Shown: positions 46,490 to 60,415, counted from the first letter of the stretch. The stretch: DNA of 64,000 bases from Diadophis punctatus similis (GCA_023053685.1 JALIGW010000002.1:163572534-163636533), one strand, 5' to 3'. Program-made: numbers and translations. The notes: generated from the letters alone by a model not told the origin.

Positions 46490-46660
46490 CCTGGACTGGT
46501 TTGGCAAGATTTCAGAACTGGTTTACCATTGCCACCTTCCTAGAGCTGAGAAAGAGTGACTAGCCTAAGGTCACTGGGCTGGCTTTGTGTCTAAGGTGGG
46601 ACTAGAACTCACAGTCTCCCAGTTTCTAGTTTGATGCCTTATCCACTAAATTAGCTTTCT
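46490..46660 (-). mobile_element. MIR-like SINE, antisense
   Basis: GAGTGACTAGCCTAAGGTCA..GGGACTAGAACTCACAGTC and GATGCCTTATCCACTAAA resemble the reverse complement of a tRNA-derived MIR/CORE-type SINE (B box plus body). Confidence 0.6.
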
Positions 46661-46912
46661 CTAATTGTTTTCTCATTGTGCTTCTCTTTCAAGAACTCTA
46701 GTTTCAAGGAAATAAAAATTGGGTTCAGAGTAAAAGCAGTAACAGACTTTTATATATGAAGACTTTTATATTCTGTTAATTGAGTAATATAATTTTACTG
46801 AAATATCTGATATTCTTGCTACAGCTTTATTCCCATATCATAGGCTCAGTTAATTTAGATCTTAGTTAATTGTACCACCAGAAAGTGATTTTTCAGGCAG
46901 AAGTCCAGGGTC

Positions 46913-47051
46913 TACCCTGTTTCCCCCAAAATAAGACATCCCCTGATAATAAGCCCAATCGGGCTTTTGAGTGCATGGCAATAAGGCCAAGCGCTTATTT
47001 CAGGGTTCAAAAAAATATAAGACAGGGTCTTCTTTTCGGGGAAACATGGTA
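46913..47051. mobile_element. MITE with TA target site, CCCTGTTTCCCC ends
   Basis: TA flanks both ends. The terminal inverted repeats CCCTGTTTCCCCCAAAATAA and CCATGTTTCCCCGAAAAGAA (right end read in reverse) match over about 23 bp with a few changes. Short and non-coding; a TA target suggests the Tc1/mariner superfamily. Confidence 0.75.
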
Positions 47052-49094
47052 CTCAAGAAGAAAGAGCCGCCAAATGTAGTGGATTTACCATATTTTACAT
47101 TTAAATAAAATAATATACATGCCTTTCTTAAAAACTCATCCACCAGTTTAGAACAAGGTCTAGAATTATCTATCGGCATTACATTGACATTATGTTCTTT
47201 TCATTCTTGTCATGGCATTTGATGTTCTTAGTCTAAACTAATGGTGTTTTGCATTAAGAAAATAACTGGTCTAATTAGAAATGCAAAAATGATACAGTAA
47301 AATATAGTACCTAGAATATTACCAACTCCAAAAAGTATCAGTACAATATATTGAGTTTGATTTAAATCAAGCAGTCTTTGATTTAAGAACTAAGAAAGTC
47401 AGAACATAATTGCTGTAAAATTATTAATATGTTGTATACATAAGCAAATACACATTACACTATTTAACTTTTCACTTCTACCGCAAATTTAACAAAGTCA
47501 AATATTTACATCCAGTAGAGAAAATGCGTATATTAGGCTATTACATTCATATCTTGCAACTGAACTGTTTCTCTCCTGTAGGGCTGACAATCCTAAACTT
47601 ATCACTTTGATAGAAAAGTAACAACAAACATAGCACACAAAAAACTGCTTTAAGATCATCCAGTTGAAATCCCAGAGGTGTCTCTAAACCCTAGCAATAT
47701 TTTCTAATAAACTTGATATTATCTTCCATCACACAGCAATGAGGTACACAATGAACAGCAATAATATAAAGTATGACAGAACAATCTGAGTGGGAAGAAG
47801 ACTTTAGGTATAACAAAGTAAAACTAGGCCCATTTTTATGAACATTCAGAAAAATCATCAGGTAATATTTGATTAAAAACATTTTCAAACATTTATTAGA
47901 GTTTATCATCCTTTCACCTCTGAAATGAAAGCTATATAGGTTTGCTGCAAAATTAAAAATACAATGGTTTGGTAAAACAAATGTAATTCACAACTCTCCA
48001 GCGAACTTGTAAGATAATGGCCATGCCAACTAAAGAAAAGACTAGCAGTTTAGCTAACCTTTTAGTTGTTAATATATATTCATATAAGTCTATTGAAGGG
48101 TCATCTGTATTATCCAGCTTTCTTTTATTGTTATGCTAAAGTCTGAAGAATAATCCTTACCTTGCATGATAAGCTTTATATTTGGGCTGGTGATTCCAAT
48201 GCATGCCATAACAAATTGATCAGTAGCTTTACTTGCAAAGGCCCCAGTGAAATAAAAAGCAGTTAAACAGCTGCAGCACACACAGAAGTTAACGGGTGAT
48301 GGATTTAATGACCTAAAAAACCTCCAGATCTTGATCCATAATTTCACTTTAAGCTTCATTACTGGTCCAATACTGTGGTATAGGATATTACTGCTTGCTT
48401 TTCCTAGGTGACAAACTTTCTAAGAAAAAGGCTACCTAAAGCAAAATGTTTGACTTGATGTATCCAGAAAAGGAAAACAAATAATATACTGATCAGAATT
48501 ACATTCAGGGCTTAGGTATTTTGCAAATACATTATGGAGACAAATATTTGGTATCAAAAGTAAAGCATATTTACCATCTCAACTTCGTTTGTTTGTTTGT
48601 TTTGGGGAATGCCTAAGAATACTTCAGGGGTAAGTGATAGGAGACATATTACAGCTGCAAAGAGAAGATGTCCCTGGAAGCTTCCATTCCCATTATCTCC
48701 CTTTATGTGTGGAATACTGGAAGCCCAAATCATGAAACTAATAAGTAGTCATTCTGCCATCAAATCTCAGGAGTGTTAAGAAGCACAAGTGGCACATTGG
48801 GTTCACATTTTGAGTTCCTATCCCAGCCTTAGCCAGAGAGTTTAAGTCTCCTATACGTTTAGATAGTATTCTAGGATCCTTATTCTGGGGGGGGGGGGGG
48901 GTTCAGAAATGTATAGAAACCTGGCACAAGCAAACATTGTTGAACTGATTCCCATGTCGGTATGAGTCATCTCCATTTAAAGCTAATACATCCTTCTTAT
49001 TGCTCACTACACTAAAAAAAGGTAGAGTTATTAATTTCAGTTCATTTCAAATTTTACCAAAAAGATGTGACTGACAAGAACAATCTGCACATAG
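47052..49094. other. Intronic sequence without recognised elements
   Basis: AT-rich DNA with a poly-G run at about 48889-48901. No exon or named repeat was recognised. Confidence 0.5.
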
Positions 49095-49986
49095 CAGGGG
49101 TGAAATGTTACCAGTTCAGGGCGATTCGCCTGAACCTTTAGTAACAAATATTTCTGGTTCTCCAAACCGGTAGTAAAAATGCTTTTAAAAAGTTTTTTAA
49201 AAAGTTTTCCACGATCCTGTGGCACAGCTGATTGTCACAGCTGATGAACCTTTCTTAAACTTTTTAAAAAGCATTTTTACTACCTATTCCCTGGAACTGA
49301 TAGTAAAAAATGCTTTTAAAAGTACAAAAAACACCTCCTGACTTTTAGCTGTTTGACAATCAGCTGAGAGGGGGATCATCCCAACCTTTTTTTTTTACCC
49401 TTTAAAAGCATTTTTTTAAAACTACCTATTTGCTGTAATTGTGACTCTGTGAGGTTCCTGCTTTGTTGCAGGGGCCATTTTGTGTGAAGTCCAGCTGCTT
49501 CTACTTTGTGTGTGAGTCAGTTGTGTAGGAGTCAGTTGTGTAGCTTTTGTGTTATTTTTGTGTAAAGTGTGAAAGTTGGTTTTTGAGATCTTTGTGGCTC
49601 TGTGAGGTTCCTGCTTGTTGTTGCAGGGGCCATTTTGTGTGCTTTTGGATTGTGTGTGAGTCAGTTGTGTAGCTTTTGTGTTATTTTTGTGCAAAGTGTG
49701 ATAGTTCGTTTTTGAGCTCTCTGTGACTCTGTGAGGTTCCTGCTTGTTGCCAGGGCCATTTTGTGTGAAGTCAGCTGCTTTTGCATTGTGTGTGAGTCAG
49801 TTGCGTGGCTTTTGTGTTGTTTGTGTGTGAAGTGTGAAAGTTGGTTTTTGAGCTCACTTGGTCACAGGACCATGACCACCAAGCCACGCCCATCCAGTCA
49901 CATGACCACCAAGCCACACCCACAAACCCAAGCCACCAAGCCACGCCCACAGAACCAGTAGGGAAATTTTTTATATTTCACCACTG
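49095..49986. mobile_element. hAT element with an internal triplicated repeat
   Basis: The ends are CAGGGGTGAAATGTTACC and TATTTCACCACTG. The perfect 8-bp duplication GCACATAG flanks them (49087-49094 and 49987-49994). At 892 bp it is the longest CAGGGGTG-family copy here. It contains inverted blocks around AAAATGCTTTTAAAAAG (about 49170-49290) and three tandem copies of a ~140-bp unit (49439-49855). No transposase frame is visible. Near the right end are repeats of ACCACCAAGCCACGCCCA. Confidence 0.92.
49439..49855. repeat. Three tandem copies of a ~130-150-bp unit inside the hAT
   Basis: Each copy begins TGTGRCTCTGTGAGGTTCC, contains GGCCATTTTGTGTG and GTGTGTGAGTCAGTTG, and ends near AGTTGGTTTTTGAG. 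Approximate limits are 49439-49589, 49590-49718 and 49719-49855. The first has an extra internal duplication of GTCAGTTGTGTAG; the second lacks a short block. The minus-strand open frame here only reflects this repetition. Confidence 0.92.
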
Positions 49987-50349
49987 GCACATAGGTATAC
50001 TTAATAAGTATTACTTACGCTTTCACTGCCATATATGCCTATTTCCCCCATAAATGTATTAAATGCATTTTTAGTAACAGCAGCATCTATCTAACAGTTT
50101 TGAATTCAAAATCACTGAGGTCCTTGGCATTTGATTTGTTTCAAACTTTTAAAGGCTACTGCTGATCTTTAAAGACCTCTCTCTGTGCCTTGGAACTCAA
50201 ACTCAAAGGTGTGACTATTTTTCACTCACTGTAAATGTTCACTTGAACATTTGTACCATCTTAAGAGAGAAAGGTAACAATTGGGGAAAAGGAACCTTGC
50301 TTGCTAACCTATTTTTTACTGTAAAGTCTGTTTACTGTAGCCTCTAGGC

Positions 50350-51400
50350 CAGTGATGGCGAACCTTTTTTGGCTCATGTGCCAAAAGGGTGTGCATGTGT
50401 CTGCTAGCGCATGCGTGCCTACACCCAAGCCCCCCTGCACATGCGCACAACCCCCCGTGCTGCCCCCCACACATGTGCACTCCCCTCTACACCCACGCAT
50501 GCGCACAGGCCTCACAACAGACTCCTGAAGCTTGGAGACAGTGAAAAAATGGCCAAACGGGACAAACGGAAGTTCGGAAATTTAATTTAATTTAATTTAA
50601 TTTAATAAGCGTTCTTATAAGCCGCCCAATCCCGTGGGACTCAGGGCGGCGTACAACATGGGTAAGAACAATACAATAAAAAACATAATAGTTTAAAAAC
50701 AGAACATTTTATTTTAAAAAACATTCATTCATGGGGGAATCTGATCTTCTTTTTCACCCCGCCTGCCGGAAGAGCCATGTTTTTACGGCTTTACGGAAGG
50801 CCAGTAGAGTGGGGATAGTCCGGATCTCTGGTGGGAGTTGGTTCCAGAGGGACGGGGCTCCCACAGAGAAGGCTCTCCCCCCAATGTCTCACCAACTGAC
50901 ATTGTTTGGCCGATGGGACCTGGAGGAGGCCCACTCTGTGGGACCTAACTGGTCATAGGGAGGTGTGTGGTAGGATGCGGTCCCGAAGGTAGACTGGTCC
51001 TGAGCCATTTAGGGCTTTAAATGAACTTCCGTTTGGCCCGTTTGGCCGTTTTTTGCCATCCCCACGCTTCAGGCTTCCCTGAAGCCTGGAGAGAGCGAAA
51101 ACGGCCCAACCGGAAGTTCAGAAATAAACTTCCGGTTGGTCCGTTTTTCGCCATCCCCATGCTTTAGGAGGCTTCCCTGAAGCCTGGGGAGAGTGAAAAC
51201 AGCCCAACAGCCCAACCGGAAGTTCGTTGGGCTGTTTGGCCTTTCGCCGTCCCCAGGCTTCAGAAGGCTTCCCTGAAGCCTGGGGACAGCGAAAACGGCC
51301 GAAAAGAAGGCCGGAAATCAGCTGGCCAGCACATGCATGCACACTGGAGCTGACATAGAGCAACACCTCGCATGCCCTCCAATAAGGTTCGCCATCACGG
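50350..51400. mobile_element. hAT element, CAGTGATGGCGAACC family, split by a CR1
   Basis: The ends are CAGTGATGGCGAACC and GGTTCGCCATCACGG. The flanks CTCTAGGC and CTTTAGGC match at 7 of 8 bases. An antisense CR1 occupies about 50578-51022. The right part carries three tandem blocks of CTTCCCTGAAGCCTGG..GAGCGAAAACGG, and open frames across it are artefacts. It is a sister of the copy at 12085. Confidence 0.88.
50578..51022 (-). mobile_element. Antisense CR1-type LINE 3' end nested in a hAT
   Basis: A (TTTAA)n run is followed by the complement of the 3' motif (GCCGCCC..GACTCAGGGCGGCGTAC). It continues through the complement of the ORF2 end seen at 22300-22490 (GGAAGAGCCATGTTTTTACG, GGTTCCAGAGGGACGGGGCTCC, CCATTTAGGGCTTTAAA). 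5'-truncated. Confidence 0.9.
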
Positions 51401-51682
51401 CTTTAGGCAAAGACTTTCTCTTTGTTTTGAAATTGTTTGAAATTAATAGTTTTCCCATGCCTAGTATTCTTTTATCCATGCCAAATTGTTTCATGCTGTC
51501 TTTAATAATTTATTGTATCTTGTAAAATCATACTACTTATTAAAACGTTTTAAATGAACAAGCTAGTATCAGTCTGTATAACAGAAGTTAGATATTTAAT
51601 AGTTAATAGTTCTAGCCAAAGAGAATAAAGTTGTAGAAATCTCATTACAAGTACAGCCTGTTACACAGTCTCTTCTTTGTAC

Positions 51683-52320
51683 TACAGGTAGCCCTCGATT
51701 TAACAACCATTTATTAATGATTGTTTGAAATTACAACAGCTGAAAAGGTGACTTATGACTGATCCTTGCACTTACACTGATGCAGCATTCCCGTGGTCAC
51801 ATGATCAAAATTTGGGTACTTAACAACTGGCATATATTTACAATAATCACAGTGTTCTTGGATCATGTAATTCCCATTTGCGATCTTTCCAACCAGCTTC
51901 TGACAAGCGAAGTCAATGGGGGAAGTTGGATTTATCGTAGTCAACAACTTGAACAGAATGCAGTGATTCGCTTAACATCTATGGCAAAAAAATAGCAATA
52001 GCAATAGCACTTAGACTTATATACCGCTTCATACTGCTTTACAGCCCTCTCTAAGCAGTTTACAGAGTTCAGCATATTGCCCCCAACAATCTGGGTCCTC
52101 ATTTTACCAACCTAAGAAGGATGGAAGGCTGAGTCAACCTTGAGCCGGTGAGATTTGAACCGCTGACCTGCTGAACTAGCAGCCAGCTGAAGTAGTTTGC
52201 AGTGCTGCTTTTAACCACTGCGCCACCTTGGCTCCTATAGGTTGTAAAATCAGGTATGACTCACTTAACAATCTTGTTTAGCAGTAGACAATTGTGTTTG
52301 TAAGTGGACAACTACCTACA
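51683..52320. repeat. 'tacaggtagtcctcgac' repeat split by a Sauria SINE
   Basis: The left part (TACAGGTAGCCCTCGATTTA.. to about 51990) and the right part (about 52237-52320, ending GGACAACTACCTACA) are the two halves of one copy. The SINE between them is therefore younger. Confidence 0.75.
51992..52236 (-). mobile_element. Sauria SINE, antisense
   Basis: It starts with TAGCAATAGCAATAGCAC (reverse of the GCTATT tail), continues through CTTATATACCGCTTCATAC and TATTGCCCCCAACAATCTGG, and ends at the tRNA-like head CCACTGCGCCACCTTGGCTC. Nearly full length. Confidence 0.93.
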
Positions 52321-53059
52321 CTTAACATCCATACGGAGCAGAAGGAAATGCTGTGATAAATTCCAAACAGGGGCATTTTAGTTGCCACTCATGAGATCTT
52401 GCATTAAAGGAGAGGACTGAATCAGTTTGGATAAGGAGATTTGTAGAACTTATTTTCTAATGATAGAATACAAAACCTAAGATGAAATGGGCAGCATAGG
52501 GAGGCTTCAAAGTCCCATCAGTGATCATATATACGGCAATAGCTTCTGGTTTTCGTAGGTTTAACCTGCTAGTATTTTTGACGAAGAATGAAATATGCAG
52601 ACGTGGTGCCTGACTTGTAAGAATCCAAACCTATGAGCATATTAGTGCATGAATTACCGCAAAAGCATTAAAATAAGGATTAAAAAAAAAAACCCCGCCA
52701 ACACCTGAAACTTAGTTAACTGTGGGGTCAGCAGCTCTTACATCCCACAAGGATATTTATTCTCTGGTTTCTCAAATTCTTCTCTTTCCTGCACCTGCAT
52801 GAATGATGGATAACTCTGTTCCCATTCACAGATCTAACCAGCATGCCTGGAAAGCTGCAGAAGGATACCAACTAGAAGCCTAGCAGCAGGCTGGAAAGGA
52901 ATAAGGCCAATAATCGCCCAGATAATTTCAATCAAACACATGAATAAATAAACCATTCAATGCAGCTCTTCAAATCAACTCTAGTTCTTAAAAAGGAGCA
53001 AATGAATGAAGCAAAATTTTGCTTGGTTACATGATCATTTTTTACCTGTTCATTGATAG

Positions 53060-54290
53060 CCTAAATCCATATACTAGCAATTCTCTTGCATAAGTCCATC
53101 TTCATACCATTCCCTAACCCCTGGGGAAAGAGCAAAAATTGTAGTGTTTTTCAAAAGGCAAGCACCAACAAAATCTTTTTTTTTGGAGGGGGGTTTCAGT
53201 TCCAAAAGGGTGGTAATAGAGAAGCATATCTCCTGAGTTCTACCTGATAACATTTTATAATCTGGCCCCCTACCTCTTTTGTTCCTAAAGCTAAACATCC
53301 CCAGCTATTTCAGTTTCTCTTCCTAGAGTTAGTAGTTTTAACTCCCATGATAATTTCAGTTGTTTTCTCTTCAGTTGGCCTGAATTTCTAATGACCAGAA
53401 CTGAACTTCAGGACTTTCTAAATACTTGAGATCCCACTCTCCCCCCCCCCTTCTCGCCCTCCCCGCCGTTAATTGGACTGTAGTGTTTGGCTTTGTATTA
53501 ACTTATTTATGTCTTTAGTGCATACAATTTTTATGTTTTATGATTGTAAGCCACCCAGAGTTATCCTGTAGTATAATGGGCAGCCAATAAACAAACAAAC
53601 AAGCAAACAAACAAACAAACATCTGGATTTGATCAAGTCAGAATCCCTTTCTGTGGCTTAGAATCTATGTTTCTTTTAAGGCAGCTTAAAATTTCATTTG
53701 TCTCTTTCTTCATCAATTGACTTGATACTCAGTTCATAATAAACTACTATTTCAATACCATTTTCACAAGTATTATTGACAAGTCAGACACCGCTTTTCT
53801 TTTGTATTCTACCTTTCTGTCTCCTTAATTAAAAACTTTACACTTGTCTCTGTTAAATTTCAATCCTTTATATTCAGCCCATTTTTCTAACCTGTCAAGA
53901 ATGTTTTAGTTCTTCCTTTTAAGGTATTAAATATTCCAACCATTTTCTAAATCTTCTGCAATCTGAGACATTCTATTTTCTCATCCAAGTCATTAATGAA
54001 AATGTTGAAGAATGCAAGGTCCAGGACTTAATTTAGTAGCATCCCAATTGATACTTTTTCCCCAGTTTGCTGAGAAACTGTTGATGGGTGTTGTTTGAGT
54101 ATGGTTTTCAAGAAATCTGTGCATCTGCTTGTTAGGAAAATTAATCCACATTTAACTAGCTTGCTAATCAGAATATCATAGACTACTTTGCCAAATCTTT
54201 GCTGAAATCAAATATAGTATGTAATCCTTGTGGATATTATCTCAGTGTTATCTCAGGTGTGCTAATTCTCAGAAATGCTTGATGATGCTA
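53060..54290 (-). mobile_element. Ancient antisense CR1-like LINE
   Basis: Phrases such as CATTAATGAAAATGTTGAAG followed by AAGGTCCAGGACT, and TTTCAGTTTCTCTTCCTAGAG, resemble the reverse complement of old CR1 ORF2/3' UTR sequence. It is highly decayed and has no frame. It is interrupted by a separate LINE tail at 53460-53622. Confidence 0.45.
53460..53622 (+). mobile_element. LINE 3' end with (AAAC)n tail
   Basis: GATTGTAAGCCACCCAGAG and GGGCAGCCAATAAAC followed by (AAAC)n resemble an L2/CR1-type 3' end. Confidence 0.65.
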
Positions 54291-54299
54291 GTTCTCAGT

Positions 54300-57200
54300 A
54301 AAACCATGTGAAATGTTTGGAGTTGAAAAAAATGCCCTGAACATATAGGGTGAAAAGTCAAGAACTGAAGCTAGTAACAAGGTCAGTCTCTCAAGCATGC
54401 ACTGAGCTCCAGGGCTTTTGCTCCACGTTCAGAGTATTTTTATCCTGTCATATGATCTCTCCCCAGTCCCTTAAAATCCCATTCTCAAGAAAGGCTGGGA
54501 AAACTGTGCCTAAAAGTCCAACAGTTGCATATCCTGTTCAGTTTTCTCACTCCAAACAAGGAAAATACATTCTAAAAACAGCATATTTATTGCCCTGAGC
54601 TTTACATCTTTAGATTACAATAGTACATAGCCGAGATTTTAAATAGTTGTAGTACTACTAAAGTATTTAACAGAGCTCTTGGTCCAAATACTACAGCAGA
54701 TTTATTTCATAGTTCCTACAAACTTATTACAAATTACCAGATAAAATAAAGGACACCAGGGACATAATTTCAGCAAAGGTTACTCACAACTAAATTGAAA
54801 GCTACGGATAGAATTAAACTGTGACAAACCTAAGTCCCACTCATACTGATTTTAACTGGATTTAGACCAGTTTTAACTGGATAGTCAAAACACAAACACA
54901 GGTGACCAACAAAACTGATCTGAAAAAAATGATTAAATATTTGCTACTGATAATTGTACTGCACATCCACAATGAACCTGTATTGGGCTTCATTAAGCTC
55001 ATGATGAACTAATAATCTAACCATCTATGAACTTTTAATGACCCTTTAAATCAGTGGGGCATTACAGTCTATGCTACAATCATAATGGCAATAAAAAGGT
55101 GAAAAGAGGTTACAGAAAATCTCTGTGCGTGAATGTATATTTTAAGGTAGTATAGCATTTTAGATTCAGAGTCAAAAAAAGTGCTTTAGATTATACATAT
55201 AGCATTTGTCTTCAGCTCCTTAAACCAAACTATCCTTTCCTGGGACTGTAAAGCAACTGTAGAAGTCAGTTGCACAATTCTGGAAAAGAATACACCTGCA
55301 TTCATTAGCTGCAAACTCTTGCTATATTTGTGTTCCCTCATGCTCTGAAGCATCTTCTCAACTTCAAATGTACATGTGTATGTCTATGCATAGGTAAATT
55401 GTATAGCATTTCTAAAATTGTCATGAAATAAATTTGGTTTTCTAGGCACCGAATAAAAAACTCATGCTTGGCAATTTCAGATTTGTAAATATAGAAGGGT
55501 AGCCCTCCAATTGAAGAAAATTATCATATATTAAATGGAATGCATCATACACATCTAGCTTTATTTTCTAACTAAATCAGAAATTGTTTTGTCAAGATAC
55601 ATTTTAGATGTATTGGATAATGATGACAATGATGATGAAATGATGATAATATTAATTTATTAAATTGTATGCCACCTGATTTTGGGCAGCTCATAACAAT
55701 CAAAGAAATTATAATAAAATAAATAAAATATAAAAGATGGCAAGTGCCACAGACAAAAGGGAATGAAGTGAGGGGAATAAATTATCATCATCAATGTTCT
55801 TTGTATTTTTATGAATGACAGTTTAATTATCCCATAAAATAATAAAATATACTTTAAAAAGATGATGCAAAATTGCAAATAAAGTAAATAAAGATAGAAA
55901 ATCCACCAAGTTTACAGCAGCTGGAGATAAGTATGAAACAAAACATCACTAAAATAGCAATAATCATAAAATTAATTTTTTTAAGGAAAAAAACCATAGT
56001 AGCTGAAATAAATTCACTCGACTAACTGAGGTGCTTGTCTCAGTGCCAAATACTATAGTGGTGTCATTTGAAGGACAATAATCTTGGCAGTCTACCTCTT
56101 TCCCCCCCCCCTGTTTTTTTGAACAACCTGTCTGCAATTCTATGCTAATCTGCTGCCCCTGAGTTTCACCATTGGTGGGGCAGTAAGATTCAAGTGCCAG
56201 TCTGGTTTCTGGAGCTATAGCAGAGAGGAATTTTTCTCCTTCACTTCAAGCATCAAACTGTATTGGGCTGATTCTGCCGTTGACACCAAATGCCTTCTCC
56301 AACTATGGAAAGGCATTCTCCAAAGTGAAATGAAAAGGCACTGCTCCTAATAGAAGCTTCCAAATTTTGCTTGACAACATCGCCTCAGGACTGAGTGTCC
56401 TAAATTGCCTTTCCAGAGACAGAAATATGCAGTTCAATGACTCACCACATGGGGCAGCTCTATACAAATCCAACCACTCCTAATTGAAGCTTCGGCATCG
56501 CCTGAGAAGTCAAATCTCTCAATCTTTGCACAATAGCTAGAACAATCCTTGCTCAGTGTTTGCAGATCTAAATGTATAATAAGAAAAAATTATGCCTGTA
56601 AATGTACTCCAGATGCCTGAAGCTAACTTTAAAAAACTTGGCAGAAATTCCCCAGTCTCTCAGAATTGAGCAATTCTTTTCACATACAGTAAACGTGACT
56701 CAAATAGAAGCATCCCCAGTTGTGGTAGATATGTTAAGAAAGTCTAGGACAGAAAAGGAAAAAAATTATTATCCTAGTAATCCCAAAGGACAATTAAGGT
56801 GACTGCAAAGTTCAACATCTTTAAGAATGGACAAGAAAGCTATTAGTATCCTCTGTCTTGCACATTAACAGTAACACTTTTGTATGCATATAATGTCAAG
56901 TATCCTTGCAATCCATGATGAAGGCAGCTGCTATAGCTGAGACTCAGTAATACAGGTAAATGTCTTGAAGTATCTACATTGCCAAGCAACACATTGTTAT
57001 AAATGGCAAGGATTCCTAACAAATTTAAAACAGCCAACATCTCAGGCAGCCTGAACAGTGTTTTCCTTTCTTCCAGTATATTAACCTTTCTCTCTACAAA
57101 AAAGCCTCCCCCTCCCCCTTCCATTACATGGATGGAAGAAGGCAGAAAATTAAGGGTAAAGGGGGCAAAGATTGATCTGGTATATATTGAGAGTCTAACA

Positions 57201-60200
57201 TTCTTTCTGTGTTACAGAAGTGGTTGACACCAGTTTCTTATCAGATCAACAGTTTGCTGCTCCACTGAGTCCAATACAGCCCTTTTACGGCATCTGTGGA
57301 CTCTCCCTAACCTGGCTTTAATTAAGTTCTCTTTTTAGAGCTAATTCAAATGTTCGTCACTGAGGCAAATAATTTATTGAGTTGAATGTGCAGCTTCCAA
57401 CTGTGAAGTATTGCTTTTGAAAATGACCTCCCCCCCCCATGAAAATTACCTTCATAACAAAACCTACTATTCCAGAAAAAAAAGCTTCTAATTCTAATTA
57501 TTTCTTGAATAAGCAGGTACATTTAAAGAAGGGCATGGTGTTTGCTTGGACAATTCAAGCTCAACAACTCAATATATCCAAGGTAGCTAGTGCAATCTTG
57601 GACCCCTTCAGCAAAAAAAACCCCATATGCATCTTGCCTTATAATATATGCATCCTGTCCACTAATGGCAAACAATTGAAAACAAAATGGTCTCCAAATT
57701 AATTTCTCTTAATACAACACAAGAGCACCCAAAACCCCACATACTTTATGAATCTTATTCCCAATGTTATCATACACTGAACAAGCTAACCAATGAAATG
57801 AACATAAACTACAATAGAAAACCTGTAGTTCTTGGGTATCATATGTGAACAAATTCCAATTGTGGGAGCCAAGAACTGCAGAATATATTACTCTTAACTC
57901 CAAATTACAAAGCCCAAAAAATTATTTTAAAAAACTCTTTCGGTTTCATTGCATCTATTCTTCTCAGGAAATATTCTCCCACATGCATGAAAAGTTCAGA
58001 CAATATGGAGAGTAGAGCAAGTTTTCATCAATGGAATCATACCGGTAGTTGTTGGGTATTATTAAAAATGTATTATAAACTTGTAATGGGGATAACACCA
58101 CAACAATTATCAATGGAATATAATGCTTATTGTTTATTTTAATCCATACAAGAGAATTTCCCTAACCATAAGGGAACAGTTTATTTACACATTGTGAATA
58201 ATGGACTAGAATCACGTTAATGTCTCTCAAGAGAACACTTATATATTTCTAAAGCACACATTTGTGTGAGTCACTTAATTTTGGTCTCAGCACTAATGAG
58301 TAATTATTCTTAATATCATATCTGTAGAAAAATATTGAGGTAATCCAAGTTCTAATTTTCTACTTTACTCACTAGAGTATAGGGAGATTCTGGTGCTAGC
58401 TATTCATAATAGGCCTAATAGTCAATACATTAAAAATTGCACAGGCTCTACATTCTAGAACTGAATATTTTGTAGGTCAAATACATTTCTCCAAAATACA
58501 TGTGATCTCCCAATCTTTTCATTAATATTTACTCTATTTTTCTCATCTTCTTTTATTCATGTAGATTTTCTTACTGTTTTAAAGCATATTTTCAGGGAAA
58601 TTGTCCACTAATCCCTGTATTAAATTTCTGGTAACTTTTGGTTTTTCCCCAGTGAAATACATTTAAGAAATCTCATTCCATCTTAAATATGAGAATGGAA
58701 AAACTCCTTTCATAAATTACTCTAATAATTGGTTATAATAACCTACCTATGTAATAACAGAACTATGATTATCCCGTGGGCACTCATTATAACACATGAG
58801 ACACTGAACACTGAAATTGTCAAATGGAATATGAGCCACCTAATTTTGAAATTTCTCACCTATCTTTGGGAGAAATGGTAAAACTCTTTTAACCTCATTT
58901 AGCCAACAAATTGTACTTAAACACTTTTTAATAAGAAAGAGGTACATAATATTCCTGTAGGAAACTCTTAAAATAATTATATCTCAATACGGCTGCTTTA
59001 AAAAACTTGCAAGCATCATAATTTTCTCTTCTTCTTCTTCTTCTCTTCAATTTATAAGCCAACCATTTTTCTGGCTTATTTGCAAATTCAAAATTCTTGT
59101 TTTGCATAATTCATTTTACTTAGTAAAATAGATTTTGCTAAGAAATAAGATAATTTGTGAATTAGATGTGCATGATCTAAAATTCAGATGGCATGGTTAT
59201 TTGTGGTACAATAATGTTAATGTAGATTTTAAGAATCATTATATTAGATGTGCCATATTGAGAACATGGAACAGACATAAACCCAGTCTGTACCCAAAAA
59301 TGCTTTTATGAGTCTCAGCACAAGAAGTGTTTTACTGGAAAGAAACAATAGGAAAAGAAAACTCAGGAGTTGTTAAAGCTGAAACATGGAGAATATAAGG
59401 TGAAATCAAAAGAGCAATTGGCTGCAGAGGGATTTTGTGTTCAGTAGTTTTCATATGAACAGTTAAGAGAAAGATTTATGGTAGATAACAGAACATTTGG
59501 AATTGAGAAGATGATGACAGAATTTGAAGTTGAACTACTGTATATACAAGTAACTAACATGTAATTTTATTTAATTATTAAATTTATATGCTTCCCATCT
59601 TTCCATGAAGCAACTCTAGGTGATTTACAGCATATATATTTTTCTATTTTCTTTGTTAGTTATTCACTATTCTTTCTTAATTTCCTTGTTTCTTTTGCAA
59701 TATTTGAATTGCTTTTATCTGGTTAAACATTTCTTCAATAAGATTATATTTTAAAAAATGAACTGTAAGCAGATGTTATATTGGCAGCTCTGTAACTTCT
59801 AAAGCATCATCCTTATATCTTTAATATGTTATTTATACCTCACATATTCCAATTCAAACATGAAACACTGCACCATCTTACTTCTAATACTGCTATCAAG
59901 GAATTCATAGTTCTCTTTCCTTCAATTACTTAACATGCTGCAACCTATTTTAATCCATCCCACTGGAAAATCTCTGCAGATTGTTTTACATGACCAAACA
60001 CATTCTCCATCATGGCACTTATTATTTCAACTCAGTTATTGCAAGATTTAGGGAAACATGGCCAGGAGCAAGCACAGAGTAGGCATTATTCCCTGTAGAT
60101 CAAAATATTTTCTATTCTTTTCCCATCAATATACAATATGTAAGGTACATAAAACCAATGCCTTTAAAAGAATATGTGTTAACTGGATTCTTCTAATACT

Positions 60201-60415
60201 CTCTCCACAATATACTGTTTTAATTACAAAGCACTGGCATCACATAAAGATACAACCATCTTCTGAAAGTGGATACGAAAAAAACTGAATTTCATGACAA
60301 ATAACACATTGATTTAGAGATTTAGTTAGATATCAAGGCTACAAAAAGAAATAAAGATGTTTTTAAAATAATAAAACCCTGACTTGATATTCTTTAAGTA
60401 CCAATATCTAGATTA
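54300..60415. other. Intronic sequence, mostly unrecognised
   Basis: A probable antisense LINE tail lies at 55655-55740 (GTATGCCACCTGATTTTGGG then AAATAAAATAAAT-like sequence), a poly-C run at 56102-56111 and a TTC run at 59031-59045. No exon, RNA gene or other repeat was recognised. Confidence 0.5.

Noticed and set aside
49422..49694. Minus-strand frame with repeated THTQS and KATQL motifs
   Set aside because: It is the antisense of the tandem repeat inside a hAT; the apparent peptide repeat mirrors the DNA repeat.
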